Positions 20,769 to 29,712 are shown, numbered from the stretch's first letter. The stretch: 64,000 bases of DNA from Orrella daihaiensis (GCF_022811525.1 NZ_CP063982.1:930001-994000), one strand, 5' to 3'. Numbers and translations are program-made. The notes: a model not told the origin generated them from the letters alone.

Positions 20769-21734
20769 ATGCGCAACACATTTTTAGAATTTGAGCAGCC
20801 CCTGGCTGAACTAGAAAACAAAATCGAGCAACTGCGCTTCGTGCAGGCTGATTCGGCTGTTGATATTTCCGAGGAAATCACTCGGCTTCAGCAAAAAAGT
20901 CAGTCTCTGGCCAAAGACATCTACGGCAAGCTGACACCCTGGCAAACAGCGTTGGTTGCACGTCATCCGCAACGTCCCTACACGCTCGATTACGTGCGGG
21001 AAATATTCACTGACTTTCATGAGTTGCACGGTGACCGGCAGTACGCCGACGACCAGTCCATTGTGGGTGGTCTGGCGCGTTTTAATGGCTCGCCATGTAT
21101 GGTCATCGGTCATCAAAAGGGGCGTGATACCAAGGAGCGTGCAGCCAGAAACTTTGGCATGCCAAGACCAGAGGGTTACCGCAAAGCATTGCGGCTGATG
21201 AAGCTCGCTGAAAAATTTCGCATGCCAGTATTCACTTTTGTTGATACGCCGGGTGCTTATCCGGGTATTGGGGCAGAAGAACGCGGTCAGTCAGAAGCGA
21301 TCGGCAGAAACATATACGCCATGGCTGAGCTTAAGGTTCCCATCATCAGCACCATCATTGGTGAGGGTGGCTCCGGCGGGGCATTGGCCATCGCTGTGGC
21401 CAACACGGTCTTGATGCTGCAATATTCAACCTATTCAGTGATCTCTCCAGAGGGTTGCGCCTCAATCCTCTGGCGCAGTGCAGACAAAGCACCGGATGCG
21501 GCTGAGGCGCTTGCTATTACCGCTGACAGGCTCAAGACACTCGGGCTCATTGACCGGGTGGTCAATGAGCCCGTTGGTGGCGCCCACCGTGATCCGCGTG
21601 TCATGGCCCGGTTGTTGCGTCGAGCTTTGGCTGATGCGCTAAGACAGCTTGCTGGTATGACCTCGCAAGAGCTCGTTGAACATCGTTTGCAGCGGCTGCT
21701 TGCCTATGGTGCCTTCCAGGAAGCCAAGGGCTAA
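20769..21734 (+). CDS. accA: Acetyl-CoA carboxylase carboxyltransferase subunit alpha
   Basis: A 321-residue AccA, full length. Conserved stretches include [17 protein letters not shown] at the N-terminus, [35 protein letters not shown] and [12 protein letters not shown], which form the carboxybiotin/acetyl-CoA active site with AccD. It makes malonyl-CoA, the first step of fatty acid synthesis. It is followed after 15 bases by tilS; accA-tilS-lysC is a familiar order in Burkholderiales. Confidence 0.97.
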   Translation: MRNTFLEFEQPLAELENKIEQLRFVQADSAVDISEEITRLQQKSQSLAKDIYGKLTPWQTALVARHPQRPYTLDYVREIFTDFHELHGDRQYADDQSIVGGLARFNGSPCMVIGHQKGRDTKERAARNFGMPRPEGYRKALRLMKLAEKFRMPVFTFVDTPGAYPGIGAEERGQSEAIGRNIYAMAELKVPIISTIIGEGGSGGALAIAVANTVLMLQYSTYSVISPEGCASILWRSADKAPDAAEALAITADRLKTLGLIDRVVNEPVGGAHRDPRVMARLLRRALADALRQLAGMTSQELVEHRLQRLLAYGAFQEAKG

Positions 21735-21749
21735 GTTCAGGCTCGCGCA

Positions 21750-22781
21750 ATGTCAGATAGCCTGCTGCGTTTAGGCCTCGAGCAGGCGTTAGCACAGATT
21801 CCAAGAGAGTCCAACATTGCGGTGGCGTTAAGCGGTGGTCCTGATTCAAGTGCATTGGCAATACTTGCTGATGTTTGGGCGCGACAGCATCACAGAACGC
21901 TTCACTTATTTCATGTGCACCATGGCTTGCAGCAGCAAGCAGACCATTGGATTGACTCGGTCAAGCGCCTCGCTACTTTGCTGAATCGGGCGCTCGATAT
22001 CAGGTATGTCACCGTTGATTTGGGCGCTGGTCATGGTGTGGAGGGCGCGGCCAGAAATGCGCGGTATGCCGCTATCAAGTCGATGGCTGCCGAGCATGAT
22101 GTTCAGGCGGTTTTGTTGGCACACCACCAGCAAGACCAGGCCGAGACGGTGCTACTGCGACTTTTTAGGGGGGCGGGCGTCACTGGTCTGGCAGCCATGG
22201 CACGGGTACATCAAAGGGATGGTCTGTATTGGGTGCGTCCTTGGCTTGATGCTCCGCGCGCAGCTATTTTGGAAGTCTTGTCCCGTTTTAGTGATCAAAC
22301 TGGTTGGCTACCCGTTCAGGACCCAAGTAATCTCGATGAACGCTTGGCAAGAGGCGCTTTGAGAAAGAGTGTTATTCCGGCCATCGAGCGTCATTGGCCA
22401 GCTTGGCGTCAGACCCTGGCTCGTCATGCTCAGCAGTCTGCCGAAGCTGACCGTTTACTGATGCGCTTTGGGCAGCAGTTATTGCTCCAAATCACGGTCC
22501 AGACCCAGGGAGCTCACCCAGTGTTGTCGCTAGCGCAGTGGCGTGAGCTTGAGCAGGATGAGCAGGTGCTGGTTATTCGGGTGTGGTTGCGTTTGGCGCA
22601 GGTCCAGATGCCCACAGAAAAGAGACTGGCCGAGCTAATCAAGCAGCTAAGGCAAGTGCACGCATTGGGCCATGATCGTGGGCTTAAATGGGAACAACGT
22701 GACTGTACGATCAGTTGCATTCGCGGACAGTTACATCTTGACGCTAAAATAGCTGGTTTTGAAGGCGATGATGCGGCCTAG
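21750..22781 (+). CDS. tilS: tRNA(Ile)-lysidine synthase, short form
   Basis: A 343-residue N-type ATP pyrophosphatase. The PP-loop SGGPDSSAL is at residues 28-36, followed by HVHHGLQ and AHHQQDQAETVLLRLFRGAG. It modifies C34 of the CAU-anticodon tRNA-Ile to lysidine so that AUA is read. It has the catalytic domain and the helical substrate-binding region (RGALRKSVIPAIERHWPAWRQTLARHAQ). It ends at about 340 residues, so the C-terminal domain present in E. coli TilS (432 residues) seems to be missing. Confidence 0.93.
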   Translation: MSDSLLRLGLEQALAQIPRESNIAVALSGGPDSSALAILADVWARQHHRTLHLFHVHHGLQQQADHWIDSVKRLATLLNRALDIRYVTVDLGAGHGVEGAARNARYAAIKSMAAEHDVQAVLLAHHQQDQAETVLLRLFRGAGVTGLAAMARVHQRDGLYWVRPWLDAPRAAILEVLSRFSDQTGWLPVQDPSNLDERLARGALRKSVIPAIERHWPAWRQTLARHAQQSAEADRLLMRFGQQLLLQITVQTQGAHPVLSLAQWRELEQDEQVLVIRVWLRLAQVQMPTEKRLAELIKQLRQVHALGHDRGLKWEQRDCTISCIRGQLHLDAKIAGFEGDDAA

Positions 22782-22839
22782 GAATAGGTGCGCAGGCAGT
22801 GGTCAAGCTTTCCCAATCTAGCCAGACAACAAGGTCAAT

Positions 22840-24096
22840 ATGGCATTAATTGTTCATAAGTACGGTGGCACCTCGATGGGTAGCACCGAGAGAATTCGCA
22901 ACGTCGCCAAGCGGGTGGCCAAATGGCACGCAGCTGGTCATCAGGTGGTTGTCGTTCCATCGGCCATGGCGGGCGAAACGAATCGATTGCTAGGGTTGGC
23001 GCGCGAGATTTCCGCGATGCCTGACGGTCGTGAGCTCGACATGATTGCAGCCACGGGTGAACAAGCCTCAAGTGGTTTGTTGGCATTGGCGTTGCAAGCC
23101 GAGGGAGTCAAGGCTCGTAGCTATGCTGGCTGGCAGGTTCCGATTCGCACTGATTCCGCCTTCACCAAGGCTCGTATTGCAGATATCGAGGATGCCCGCA
23201 TTCGTAAGGATCTGGATGCTGGGCAGGTAGTGATCGTGACGGGCTTTCAGGGAGTGGATCCTGACGGCAACATCACCACGCTAGGGCGTGGTGGTTCCGA
23301 CACATCGGCTGTTGCCGTGGCGGCAGCGCTCAAAGCCGATGAGTGTTTGATTTACACCGATGTTGATGGTGTCTACACCACCGACCCCCGGGTGGAGCCA
23401 AATGCAAGACGGCTGTCTGTCATTTCGTTTGAAGAGATGTTGGAGATGGCCTCGCTGGGTTCGAAGGTGCTTCAAATCCGGTCGGTTGAATTCGCGGGCA
23501 AATACCACGTGCCGTTGCGAGTCCTGTCGTCTTTGACATCGCCGGATATGCCGCTCGACGAGGAAATGCGTTCGGGCACACTGATTACTTTTGAGGAAGA
23601 CGCGCAAATGGAAGCTGCAGTCGTTTCAGGTATCGCCTTTACCCGTGATGAAGCCAAGATCACCTTGCTTGGGGTGCCGGACAAGCCAGGTATTGCCTAC
23701 TCAATTTTGGGGAAAGTGGCCGATGCCAACATAGATGTCGACATGATCGTGCAAAACCAATCGGTTGATGGCACAACTGACTTTTCGTTTACGGTCCACC
23801 GCAACGATTTCCAGAAAGTTGTCCAGTTGATTAATCAGGAAATTGTTCCAGCCGTGGGTGCCCGCGAGGTCGTGCCAGATGAGAATGTTGCCAAGGTATC
23901 GATTGTCGGTATTGGTATGCGTTCACACGCCGGTATTGCGAGCTTGATGTTCAAGACGCTGGCCGAAGAAAATATCAATATCCAAATGATCAGTACCAGC
24001 GAGATCAAGACCTCTGTGCTGATACAGGACAAATATATGGAGCTCGCTGTCAGGGCCTTGCATAAGGCGTTCGAGTTGGAAGCCAAACCAGCGTGA
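22840..24096 (+). CDS. lysC: Aspartate kinase
   Basis: A 418-residue monofunctional aspartokinase. It begins with the signature VHKYGGTSMGS and includes FQGVDPDGNITTLGRGGSDTSAVA and the DVDGVYTTDPR motif. Two ACT domains follow (about 270-415), which normally bind lysine and threonine for feedback inhibition. It phosphorylates aspartate at the head of lysine, threonine and methionine synthesis and of diaminopimelate supply. An ATG inside the family's alpha/beta-type gene could give a second short product; I did not find strong evidence for one. tRNA-Ser follows. Confidence 0.97.
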   Translation: MALIVHKYGGTSMGSTERIRNVAKRVAKWHAAGHQVVVVPSAMAGETNRLLGLAREISAMPDGRELDMIAATGEQASSGLLALALQAEGVKARSYAGWQVPIRTDSAFTKARIADIEDARIRKDLDAGQVVIVTGFQGVDPDGNITTLGRGGSDTSAVAVAAALKADECLIYTDVDGVYTTDPRVEPNARRLSVISFEEMLEMASLGSKVLQIRSVEFAGKYHVPLRVLSSLTSPDMPLDEEMRSGTLITFEEDAQMEAAVVSGIAFTRDEAKITLLGVPDKPGIAYSILGKVADANIDVDMIVQNQSVDGTTDFSFTVHRNDFQKVVQLINQEIVPAVGAREVVPDENVAKVSIVGIGMRSHAGIASLMFKTLAEENINIQMISTSEIKTSVLIQDKYMELAVRALHKAFELEAKPA

Positions 24097-24104
24097 TGCT
24101 TGCG

Positions 24105-24113
24105 TGATAGAAT
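24105..24113 (+). promoter_or_regulatory. Possible extended -10 promoter for tRNA-Ser
   Basis: TG at 24105-24106, one base, then TAGAAT (24108-24113) fits the extended -10 form. It lies about 30 bases before the tRNA and just after the lysC stop. No clear -35 is visible, which is allowed for this promoter type. The tRNA could instead be cut out of a lysC readthrough transcript. Confidence 0.35.
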
Positions 24114-24143
24114 CTCGAGTTCTGGCAGGTTGTTGACTGTCCA

Positions 24144-24235
24144 GGAGGCGTGCCCGAGAGGCTGAAGGGGCTCCCCTGCTAAGGGAGTATGTGGCCAAAA
24201 CTGCATCGTGGGTTCGAATCCCACCGCCTCCGCCA
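24144..24235 (+). tRNA. tRNA-Ser (anticodon GCT)
   Basis: The acceptor arms GGAGGCG (24144-24150) and CGCCTCC (24225-24231) pair fully, followed by discriminator G and encoded CCA (24233-24235). The anticodon stem CTCCC/GGGAG holds the loop CTGCTAA with anticodon GCT at 24178-24180, reading AGC and AGU. A long variable arm is present, and the T loop contains GGTTCGAATCC. All parts of a class II tRNA-Ser are seen. Confidence 0.97.
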
Positions 24236-24239
24236 AAAG

Positions 24240-24261
24240 CCCTGATTTACCAGGGTTTTTT
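24240..24261 (+). terminator. Rho-independent terminator after tRNA-Ser
   Basis: Stem CCCTG/CAGGG with a six-base loop, followed at once by TTTTTT. It begins four bases after the tRNA CCA end. This is a textbook intrinsic terminator for tRNA-Ser and any lysC readthrough. Confidence 0.85.
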
Positions 24262-24265
24262 ATAT

Positions 24266-24312
24266 GGCTCTACCGGTTGGCGCGGCTCTACCGCTCGGCT
24301 CTGGCTCTACCC
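24266..24312 (+). repeat. Clustered GGCTCTACC direct repeats
   Basis: GGCTCTACC occurs three times, at 24266, 24284 and 24303, with a partial GGCTCT copy at 24297. The cluster lies between the tRNA-Ser terminator and the HNH gene. The last copy runs into TACCC-N6-GGGTA, a small inverted repeat at about 24308-24323. No role is known; it could be a leftover of a rearrangement near the tRNA 3' end or a binding-site cluster. Confidence 0.55.
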
Positions 24313-24379
24313 TATTATGGGTAAAGCATTCAACAGCGAGTGCGCTGATGGCCAAAGCTAACCATCGTGGTGAGACCCG

Positions 24380-24736
24380 ATGCGAGGACGAATCAAACGC
24401 AAACAGGCATTGCTAGCCGGGACCCACCCAAAAGCGGCTCTTGAGGAGCAACTTATTTGTCCTTTGTGCGAACGTCTCATTCCTGCTGCGCAAGCCGATG
24501 CCCATCATCTGATTCCCAAATCACGCGGCGGTGTACAGACGGTGATCTTGCATCGTATCTGCCATCGTCAAGTGCATGCCCTGTTCACCGAAGCAGAGCT
24601 TGAACGTCACTATTCAACGCTCGATAGCCTGAGGGCGCATCCCGAACTTGCTCGATTCCTGCTATGGGTTAGAAGCAAACCCGACGACTTTTATGAGCGC
24701 ACCCGAAAGAGCAAACGCTTAAGGGCATCTCGCTGA
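24380..24736 (+). CDS. Small HNH endonuclease-like protein
   Basis: A 118-residue protein. CPLC at 27-30 and, further on, AHHLIPKSRGG (41-51) and LHRICHRQVHALF (57-69) make the His-His/His metal site and zinc-stabilised fold of an HNH nuclease. A conserved tail (ERHYSTLDSLRAHPELARFLLWVRSKP) follows. Stand-alone HNH proteins like this are widespread in proteobacteria, but their role is not well defined. They may nick DNA or take part in defence or repair. It sits just downstream of tRNA-Ser and its terminator. No partner gene is adjacent. Confidence 0.75.
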   Translation: MRGRIKRKQALLAGTHPKAALEEQLICPLCERLIPAAQADAHHLIPKSRGGVQTVILHRICHRQVHALFTEAELERHYSTLDSLRAHPELARFLLWVRSKPDDFYERTRKSKRLRASR

Positions 24737-24777
24737 TGCCTGGATCAAATCGGTCGCGTGAATTGGCGCTATCTTGC

Positions 24778-25410
24778 TCAGTGTGCGTGGGCTGGTCGTT
24801 CTTCTCGCAGCTCTTGTATTGCTTGGCGAACAATTTGAACCGCTGACCATAAAAATAATCCGGCCATGGCTGCCGCCACAATAAGGTCTGGCCAGGCGCT
24901 GGTGGTGAAGTACACCGCACCGGCAGCCAGCATAACGGCCACATTGCCGATGGCGTCGTTGCGGCTGCATAGCCATACCGATCGCACGTTGGCATCACCG
25001 TCGCGATATTTCATTAACAACAAAACGCTGATCAGATTGGCTGATAACGCCAAAAATCCAACGATGCCCATGACCGATGCCTTCGGAACCGATAAGACGA
25101 ACACCTCATAGACTGTGGAGCCAAACACCCAGAAGCCCATGGCTGCCAGGCTGATGCCTTTGAGCAGTGCCGCATAGGCGCGAGTACTGATGCTTTTGCC
25201 GATCACCCAAAGGCTAATGCCGTAGGTCAGCGCGTCTCCTAAAAAATCCAGTGCGTCGGCCTTCAGCGCTTGAGAGCCCGCAAGGGCACCCGCAAGGATC
25301 TCCACCACGAACATGACCGCATTGATCGCAATGACAGCCAAAAGTGCTCGACGGTAGGCCGGCGAGGTACCATCAAACGGCGGGGGTTGGCAGGAGCAGC
25401 AGCCACTCAT
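24778..25410 (-). CDS. Cation diffusion facilitator-like cation transporter
   Basis: A protein of about 210 residues, starting MSGCCSCQPPPFDG. Six hydrophobic helices follow, including AVIAINAVMFVVEILAGALAGSQALKADALDFLGDALTY, which carries the H/D-type metal site typical of CDF/ZitB relatives. The Cys-rich start may bind metal. Likely exports Zn, Co or a similar ion from the cytoplasm. I chose ATG 25410 because the conserved family starts there; longer in-frame forms up to 25575 have no recognisable sequence. It is divergent from the second CoA-transferase pair. Confidence 0.82.
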   Translation of the reverse strand: MSGCCSCQPPPFDGTSPAYRRALLAVIAINAVMFVVEILAGALAGSQALKADALDFLGDALTYGISLWVIGKSISTRAYAALLKGISLAAMGFWVFGSTVYEVFVLSVPKASVMGIVGFLALSANLISVLLLMKYRDGDANVRSVWLCSRNDAIGNVAVMLAAGAVYFTTSAWPDLIVAAAMAGLFLWSAVQIVRQAIQELREERPAHAH

Positions 25411-25626
25411 ATTGAACAATGTCGGCAATCGCACATCACCGTATCGTATCGCTGTTCGATCGGTTTGTGTAGCGCTTGCTCGATTGAGTTCGAAATACTG
25501 CTTCAGGCAGTGCTGTTCACGATGCTTGCCGCGGCGTATATTTGGCGAAAAACTAACAGGGAGACAAGCGATCATGCCGTTAACTCTTGCGCGTTCGTTG
25601 ATGAGTGTGCGAGGTGGGTGCCGACG

Positions 25627-26322
25627 ATGATGAACAAAGTTGTGGACTCACTCGCTGCCGCGGTATCGGGTATTGAAGACGGTGCCACACTCTTATTGGG
25701 TGGGTTTGGCACATCGGGCACACCCATCGAATTAATGCAGGCATTGCTTGAAACGGATGTCAAAGACCTGACGGTGGTTAGCAACAGCGCGGGTGGCGGG
25801 CCAACGGGGTTAAGCCAGTTAATTGAGGCAGGCAAAGTACGTAAGCTCATTTGCTCGTTTGCCAGATCATTGAGCGCCAATTTGCCCACCGCCGCCGCAT
25901 TTGAAAAGCGTTATCGAGCCGGGCAGATAGAACTCGAGATTGTGCCGCAAGGAACGCTGGCTGAGCGATTGCGTGCTGCTGGCGCTGGGATGGGTCCTTT
26001 TTTTACGCCAACAGCCTATGGGACCAAGTTAGCCCATGGTAAAGAGACACGCGTCATCAATGGTCGCGGTTATGTACTTGAAGAGCCCTTGCATGCTGAT
26101 GTCGCGTTTGTGAAAGCCCATCTGGCAGACCCGATGGGTAATTTGACCTACCGTTACGCTGGCCGCAATTTCGCGCCGGTGATGTCCATGGCCGCCAAAT
26201 TGACTGTGGCACAGGTCGATCAAGTGGTGAGGCTTGGAGAGATCGCACCTGAGTATGTCATGACACCAGGTATTTTTGTTCAACGAGTCATAGAGTGTGA
26301 ACATGTCCCCGTTATCCCGTGA
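25627..26322 (+). CDS. 3-oxoacid CoA-transferase subunit A, second copy
   Basis: The alpha subunit of a second family I CoA-transferase, about 231 residues. The start MMNKVVDSLAAAVSGIEDG lines up with the first copy's MINKIVQTLEQAVAGIEDG, so ATG 25627 or 25630 is right. A longer in-frame stretch upstream has no family support. The glycine loop is GGFGTSGTP and the end is VMTPGIFVQRV. Subunit B overlaps its 3' end by 20 bases, unlike the first pair, where a gap of nine bases separates the genes. Substrate may differ from the first pair. Confidence 0.9.
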   Translation: MMNKVVDSLAAAVSGIEDGATLLLGGFGTSGTPIELMQALLETDVKDLTVVSNSAGGGPTGLSQLIEAGKVRKLICSFARSLSANLPTAAAFEKRYRAGQIELEIVPQGTLAERLRAAGAGMGPFFTPTAYGTKLAHGKETRVINGRGYVLEEPLHADVAFVKAHLADPMGNLTYRYAGRNFAPVMSMAAKLTVAQVDQVVRLGEIAPEYVMTPGIFVQRVIECEHVPVIP

Positions 26323-26968
26323 TCAATTGGCGCAGGTACTCGCCGCTGATATTCCCTCTAACAGCTACGTTAATCTGGGCGTTGGCATGCCGACACTTGT
26401 GGCAAAGCACTTAAAGCCTGAACAGGGGGTGGTCCTTCATAGTGAAAACGGTATTTTGGGTATGACAGGCTTGCCTGCCGGACAAACACCCGACATCGAT
26501 TTGGTCAATGCCAGCAGGGAAGCGGTCTCGCTTATGCCGGGGGCATCGATCTGCGATCATGTGGTGTCGTTTTCCATGATGCGTGGTGGCCACATCGATG
26601 TCACTATTCTCGGCGGGTTTCAGGTCTCGGTCGAAGGTGATCTGGCAAACTGGGATACAGGACAGGCTGATGCGATTCCGGCTGTCGGTGGTGCCATGGA
26701 TCTGGTTGCCGGTGCCAAGCAAGTATTTGTCATGATGCAGCATGTTGATCGTGAGGGACGAGCGAAACTGGTTCGCCAGTGCACTTACCCACTGACTGGC
26801 CATGGCGTTGTCAATCGGGTTTACACAGATTTGGCAATCATGGATGTGATTAAAGGACAGCACCTTGTTGTGCGTGGCATGATCGAAGGCATGACGTTTG
26901 ACGCCTTGCAGTCGGTAACGGAAGCGCCCTTGGTGCTTGCGGCCGATTGCTGCGTGATTCACCCTTGA
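26303..26968 (+). CDS. 3-oxoacid CoA-transferase subunit B, second copy
   Basis: The beta subunit, about 221 residues, with GVGMPTLVAKHL and the catalytic glutamate segment SENGILGMTGL. AIPAVGGAMDLVAGA is conserved as in the first copy. ATG 26303 aligns with the start of the first copy (MSPLSRDQ versus MKRLSRDE); GTG 26297 adds two residues. The overlap with subunit A implies coupled translation. A sugar-acid-type dehydratase gene follows after 52 bases and may belong to the same transcript. Confidence 0.9.
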   Translation: MSPLSRDQLAQVLAADIPSNSYVNLGVGMPTLVAKHLKPEQGVVLHSENGILGMTGLPAGQTPDIDLVNASREAVSLMPGASICDHVVSFSMMRGGHIDVTILGGFQVSVEGDLANWDTGQADAIPAVGGAMDLVAGAKQVFVMMQHVDREGRAKLVRQCTYPLTGHGVVNRVYTDLAIMDVIKGQHLVVRGMIEGMTFDALQSVTEAPLVLAADCCVIHP

Positions 26969-27020
26969 GTTGCATCACTCATTTCAGCCATCATTGAGTA
27001 ACAGACACTAGAGATCAGCA

Positions 27021-28745
27021 ATGAGTCAGAACAATAGCGGCTTCAAGAAAGGGTTAACTAGCTACGGAGATGCTGGTTTTTCTTTGTTTCTCAGAAAGGC
27101 TTTCATTAAAGGGGCGGGTTATACCGACAGTGCGCTGGATCGCCCCATTGTCGGTATTACCAATACGGGTAGTGGCTACAACCCCTGTCATGGCAACATG
27201 CCCCAGCTGATCGAGGCTGTAAAGCGCGGCATTATGCTCGCTGGTGGCCTGCCAGTGGACTTCCCAACGATTTCGGTGCATGAGAGTTTTGCGTCACCCA
27301 CCAGCATGTTCTTGCGCAACCTCATGTCCATGGATACCGAGGAGATGCTTAAAGCACAGCCGATGGATGCGGTGGTGCTGATTGGTGGTTGCGACAAGAC
27401 CGTACCCGCCCAGTTAATGGGGGCGGCTTCAGCCGGATTGCCAGCGATACAGTTAATCACAGGCTCCATGCTCACAGGCAGTCATCGTGGCGAGCGCGTA
27501 GGTGCTTGCACCGATTGTCGACGCTATTGGGGCAAGTTCAGGGCGCAAGAAATTGATGAGACTGAAATTAGTGACGTGAACAATCAGCTGGTCCCAAGTG
27601 TAGGTACTTGTTCAGTCATGGGCACAGCCAGCACCATGGCATGTATCGCAGAGGCACTTGGCATGACGGTCCCCGGTTGTGCCTCGCCGCCAGCGGTGAC
27701 AGCCGATCGAATCCGGGTGGCCGAAGAAACCGGTCGACAAGCCGTGGAATTAGCCCGCAAAGGACTGACGATAGACAAGATTTTGACGCCGCAGGCTTTT
27801 GAGAATGCGATGCGCGTGCTCTTGGCAATTGGCGGATCAACCAACGCGATCGTGCACTTGACCGCTATCGCCGGGCGCATGGGTTTGGAGATGGATTTGC
27901 AAGGACTAGATCGCATGGGGCGCGAGACGCCTGTGCTGCTCGACTTAAAGCCCTCTGGACAACACTATATGGAGGATTTCCATGCCGCAGGTGGCATGGC
28001 AACGCTGCTGCGAGCGCTAAAGCCGTTGCTCAATCTTGATGCCCTGACGGTCACGGGACGGACTCTGGGCGAGGAAATCGACCGGGCGGGCCCTGGATTC
28101 AAGCAAGACGTTGTGCGGTCAATTTCTGACCCGATCTATCCGCAAGGTGGCATTGCGGTGTTGTCGGGCAATCTGGCCCCCGGCGGCGCCATCCTCAAGC
28201 AGTCCGCAGCCGATGCACGCTTAATGGAGCACGAGGGCCGGGCAGTGGTGTTTGAGAACCTGGAAGATCTGGCGGCCCGTATCGACAGCGATAGTCTTGA
28301 TGTCAATGCTGAAGATATTTTGGTTCTAAAAAATATCGGTCCGAAAGGAGCGCCTGGCATGCCTGAAGCGGGCTATATGCCAATTCCGAAGAAGCTAGCG
28401 CGCGCAGGCGTTAAGGATATGGTTCGTATTTCTGACGGACGTATGAGTGGCACAGCGTTTGGCACGATTGTTCTGCATGTCACGCCAGAGTCTGCTCTGG
28501 GCGGGCCTTTGGCTTATGTTCAAAACGGTGACCGGATTCGGTTAAGTTTGCAAAGGCGAGAGTTGTCATTGCTCATCTCTGGTGAGGAATTGGCTCGTCG
28601 AGCAAAGGCCTCGCCTGTAGAAGCGCCTACGGCTGAGCGTGGCTATCGGCGGTTGTTTTTAGAGCATGTCCTGCAGGCCGATGAGGGGGCAGATTTTGAT
28701 TTTCTGCAGGCATCCAAGAAGGTGGGCAAGGTGCCACGCAACTAG
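27021..28745 (+). CDS. IlvD/Edd-family dehydratase (sugar-acid or dihydroxy-acid dehydratase)
   Basis: A 574-residue Fe-S dehydratase. The cluster-binding cysteines lie in GYNPCHGN, GGCDKTVPAQLMG and GTCSVMGTASTM, and the C-terminal part has GRMSGTAFGTIVLHV. The stretch GSHRGERVGACTDCRRYWGKF is like that of the arabinonate/xylonate dehydratase branch more than housekeeping IlvD. It probably removes water from an aldonic acid to give a 2-keto-3-deoxy acid. The branch call is from memory of the families, so the substrate is open. It lies between the second CoA-transferase pair and a convergent EamA transporter. Confidence 0.85.
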   Translation: MSQNNSGFKKGLTSYGDAGFSLFLRKAFIKGAGYTDSALDRPIVGITNTGSGYNPCHGNMPQLIEAVKRGIMLAGGLPVDFPTISVHESFASPTSMFLRNLMSMDTEEMLKAQPMDAVVLIGGCDKTVPAQLMGAASAGLPAIQLITGSMLTGSHRGERVGACTDCRRYWGKFRAQEIDETEISDVNNQLVPSVGTCSVMGTASTMACIAEALGMTVPGCASPPAVTADRIRVAEETGRQAVELARKGLTIDKILTPQAFENAMRVLLAIGGSTNAIVHLTAIAGRMGLEMDLQGLDRMGRETPVLLDLKPSGQHYMEDFHAAGGMATLLRALKPLLNLDALTVTGRTLGEEIDRAGPGFKQDVVRSISDPIYPQGGIAVLSGNLAPGGAILKQSAADARLMEHEGRAVVFENLEDLAARIDSDSLDVNAEDILVLKNIGPKGAPGMPEAGYMPIPKKLARAGVKDMVRISDGRMSGTAFGTIVLHVTPESALGGPLAYVQNGDRIRLSLQRRELSLLISGEELARRAKASPVEAPTAERGYRRLFLEHVLQADEGADFDFLQASKKVGKVPRN

Positions 28746-28756
28746 GGCGTCTGCAG

Positions 28757-29599
28757 TCAAAGCCGTAAAGCGATGAGTCCCACCACAATCACGCAGGCGC
28801 CTGCCCATTGTCGTGGCGTCAGGCGTTCCTTTAACAACCAGACACCTAGCAGAGCGGCAAATAGCACCGATGTTTCGCGTGTGGCTGAAACCAGTGCCAT
28901 GGGCGCCTCGGTCATCGCCCAAAGCACGATGGCGTAACCGACCGCCGATAGCACCCCGCCCATTGCTGTTGCAACAAACCTTTGCTGTATATAGCTCGCC
29001 AAAGGCCGACCGAGTCCGGCCAAGCTTAGGAGCGTTGTGAAGACGACGCTTTCCAGAATAAACAGCCAAGCGGTAAAGGATAAGGGGTTTTGTGAAAGGC
29101 GCGCGCCTTGTCCATCGACGATGGAGTAAGTGGCAATCGTCACGCTGCAGGCCACGGCCCAGCCGATCGCTGCACGCGCTCGTTGCAGCTTGGCTTTGAA
29201 AGCTATGGCCAGCACGCCTAAGCTGACCAGTAAAACCCCAACCCAACCGTTGGGACTGAGCGACTCACCGATAAACGCCCAGGTACCTAAGGACACCAGC
29301 ACTGGCGCGCCACCGCGCATAATGGGGTAAACCACGCTAAGTGCCCCATGTGTGTAGGCCCGTGCCAGGGTGAAGTAATACACCACGTGAATGGCGATAG
29401 ACAGAGCCAGTAGGGGCCAGCTTTCGGGGTGGGGTAGTGGCAGCCAAATAGCCACTGGCACTCCGATGACGCCTGTCCAGATCACTAACGCCGCGGTATG
29501 TAACAGCGGATTACTGCCACCTCGAACCCAGGCATTCCATGTCGCGTGCAAGGCAGCAGCACCAAGAACAGCAAGAAAAACTGGCAGTGGATAGTCCAC
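28757..29599 (-). CDS. EamA/DMT-family transporter
   Basis: A 280-residue membrane protein with about ten hydrophobic helices in two similar halves, as in the drug/metabolite transporter superfamily. Motifs include ALHATWNAWVRGG in helix 1 and ALLGVWLLKERLTPRQWAGACVIVVGLIAL at the end of the second half, the usual EamA signature. It may move a small metabolite across the inner membrane. Substrate unknown. Its 3' end lies 11 bases from the dehydratase stop, so the pair converges. Confidence 0.85.
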   Translation of the reverse strand: MDYPLPVFLAVLGAAALHATWNAWVRGGSNPLLHTAALVIWTGVIGVPVAIWLPLPHPESWPLLALSIAIHVVYYFTLARAYTHGALSVVYPIMRGGAPVLVSLGTWAFIGESLSPNGWVGVLLVSLGVLAIAFKAKLQRARAAIGWAVACSVTIATYSIVDGQGARLSQNPLSFTAWLFILESVVFTTLLSLAGLGRPLASYIQQRFVATAMGGVLSAVGYAIVLWAMTEAPMALVSATRETSVLFAALLGVWLLKERLTPRQWAGACVIVVGLIALRL

Positions 29600-29712
29600 G
29601 ATCGTTTGGCTAGCAGATGTCTACTGTGATGGGTTGTTAGCGGTGGCTCGAGCAATGCACGTCAACCCAGCCGATGGTAGCATGCAGATATCTACAACTG
29701 ACGGCTAGTACC

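Noticed and set aside
25270..25626. An in-frame extension giving a 350-residue form of the second CoA-transferase A subunit
   Set aside because: The extra part reads antisense through the cation transporter gene, has no family match, and the start of the first copy aligns with ATG 25627/25630.
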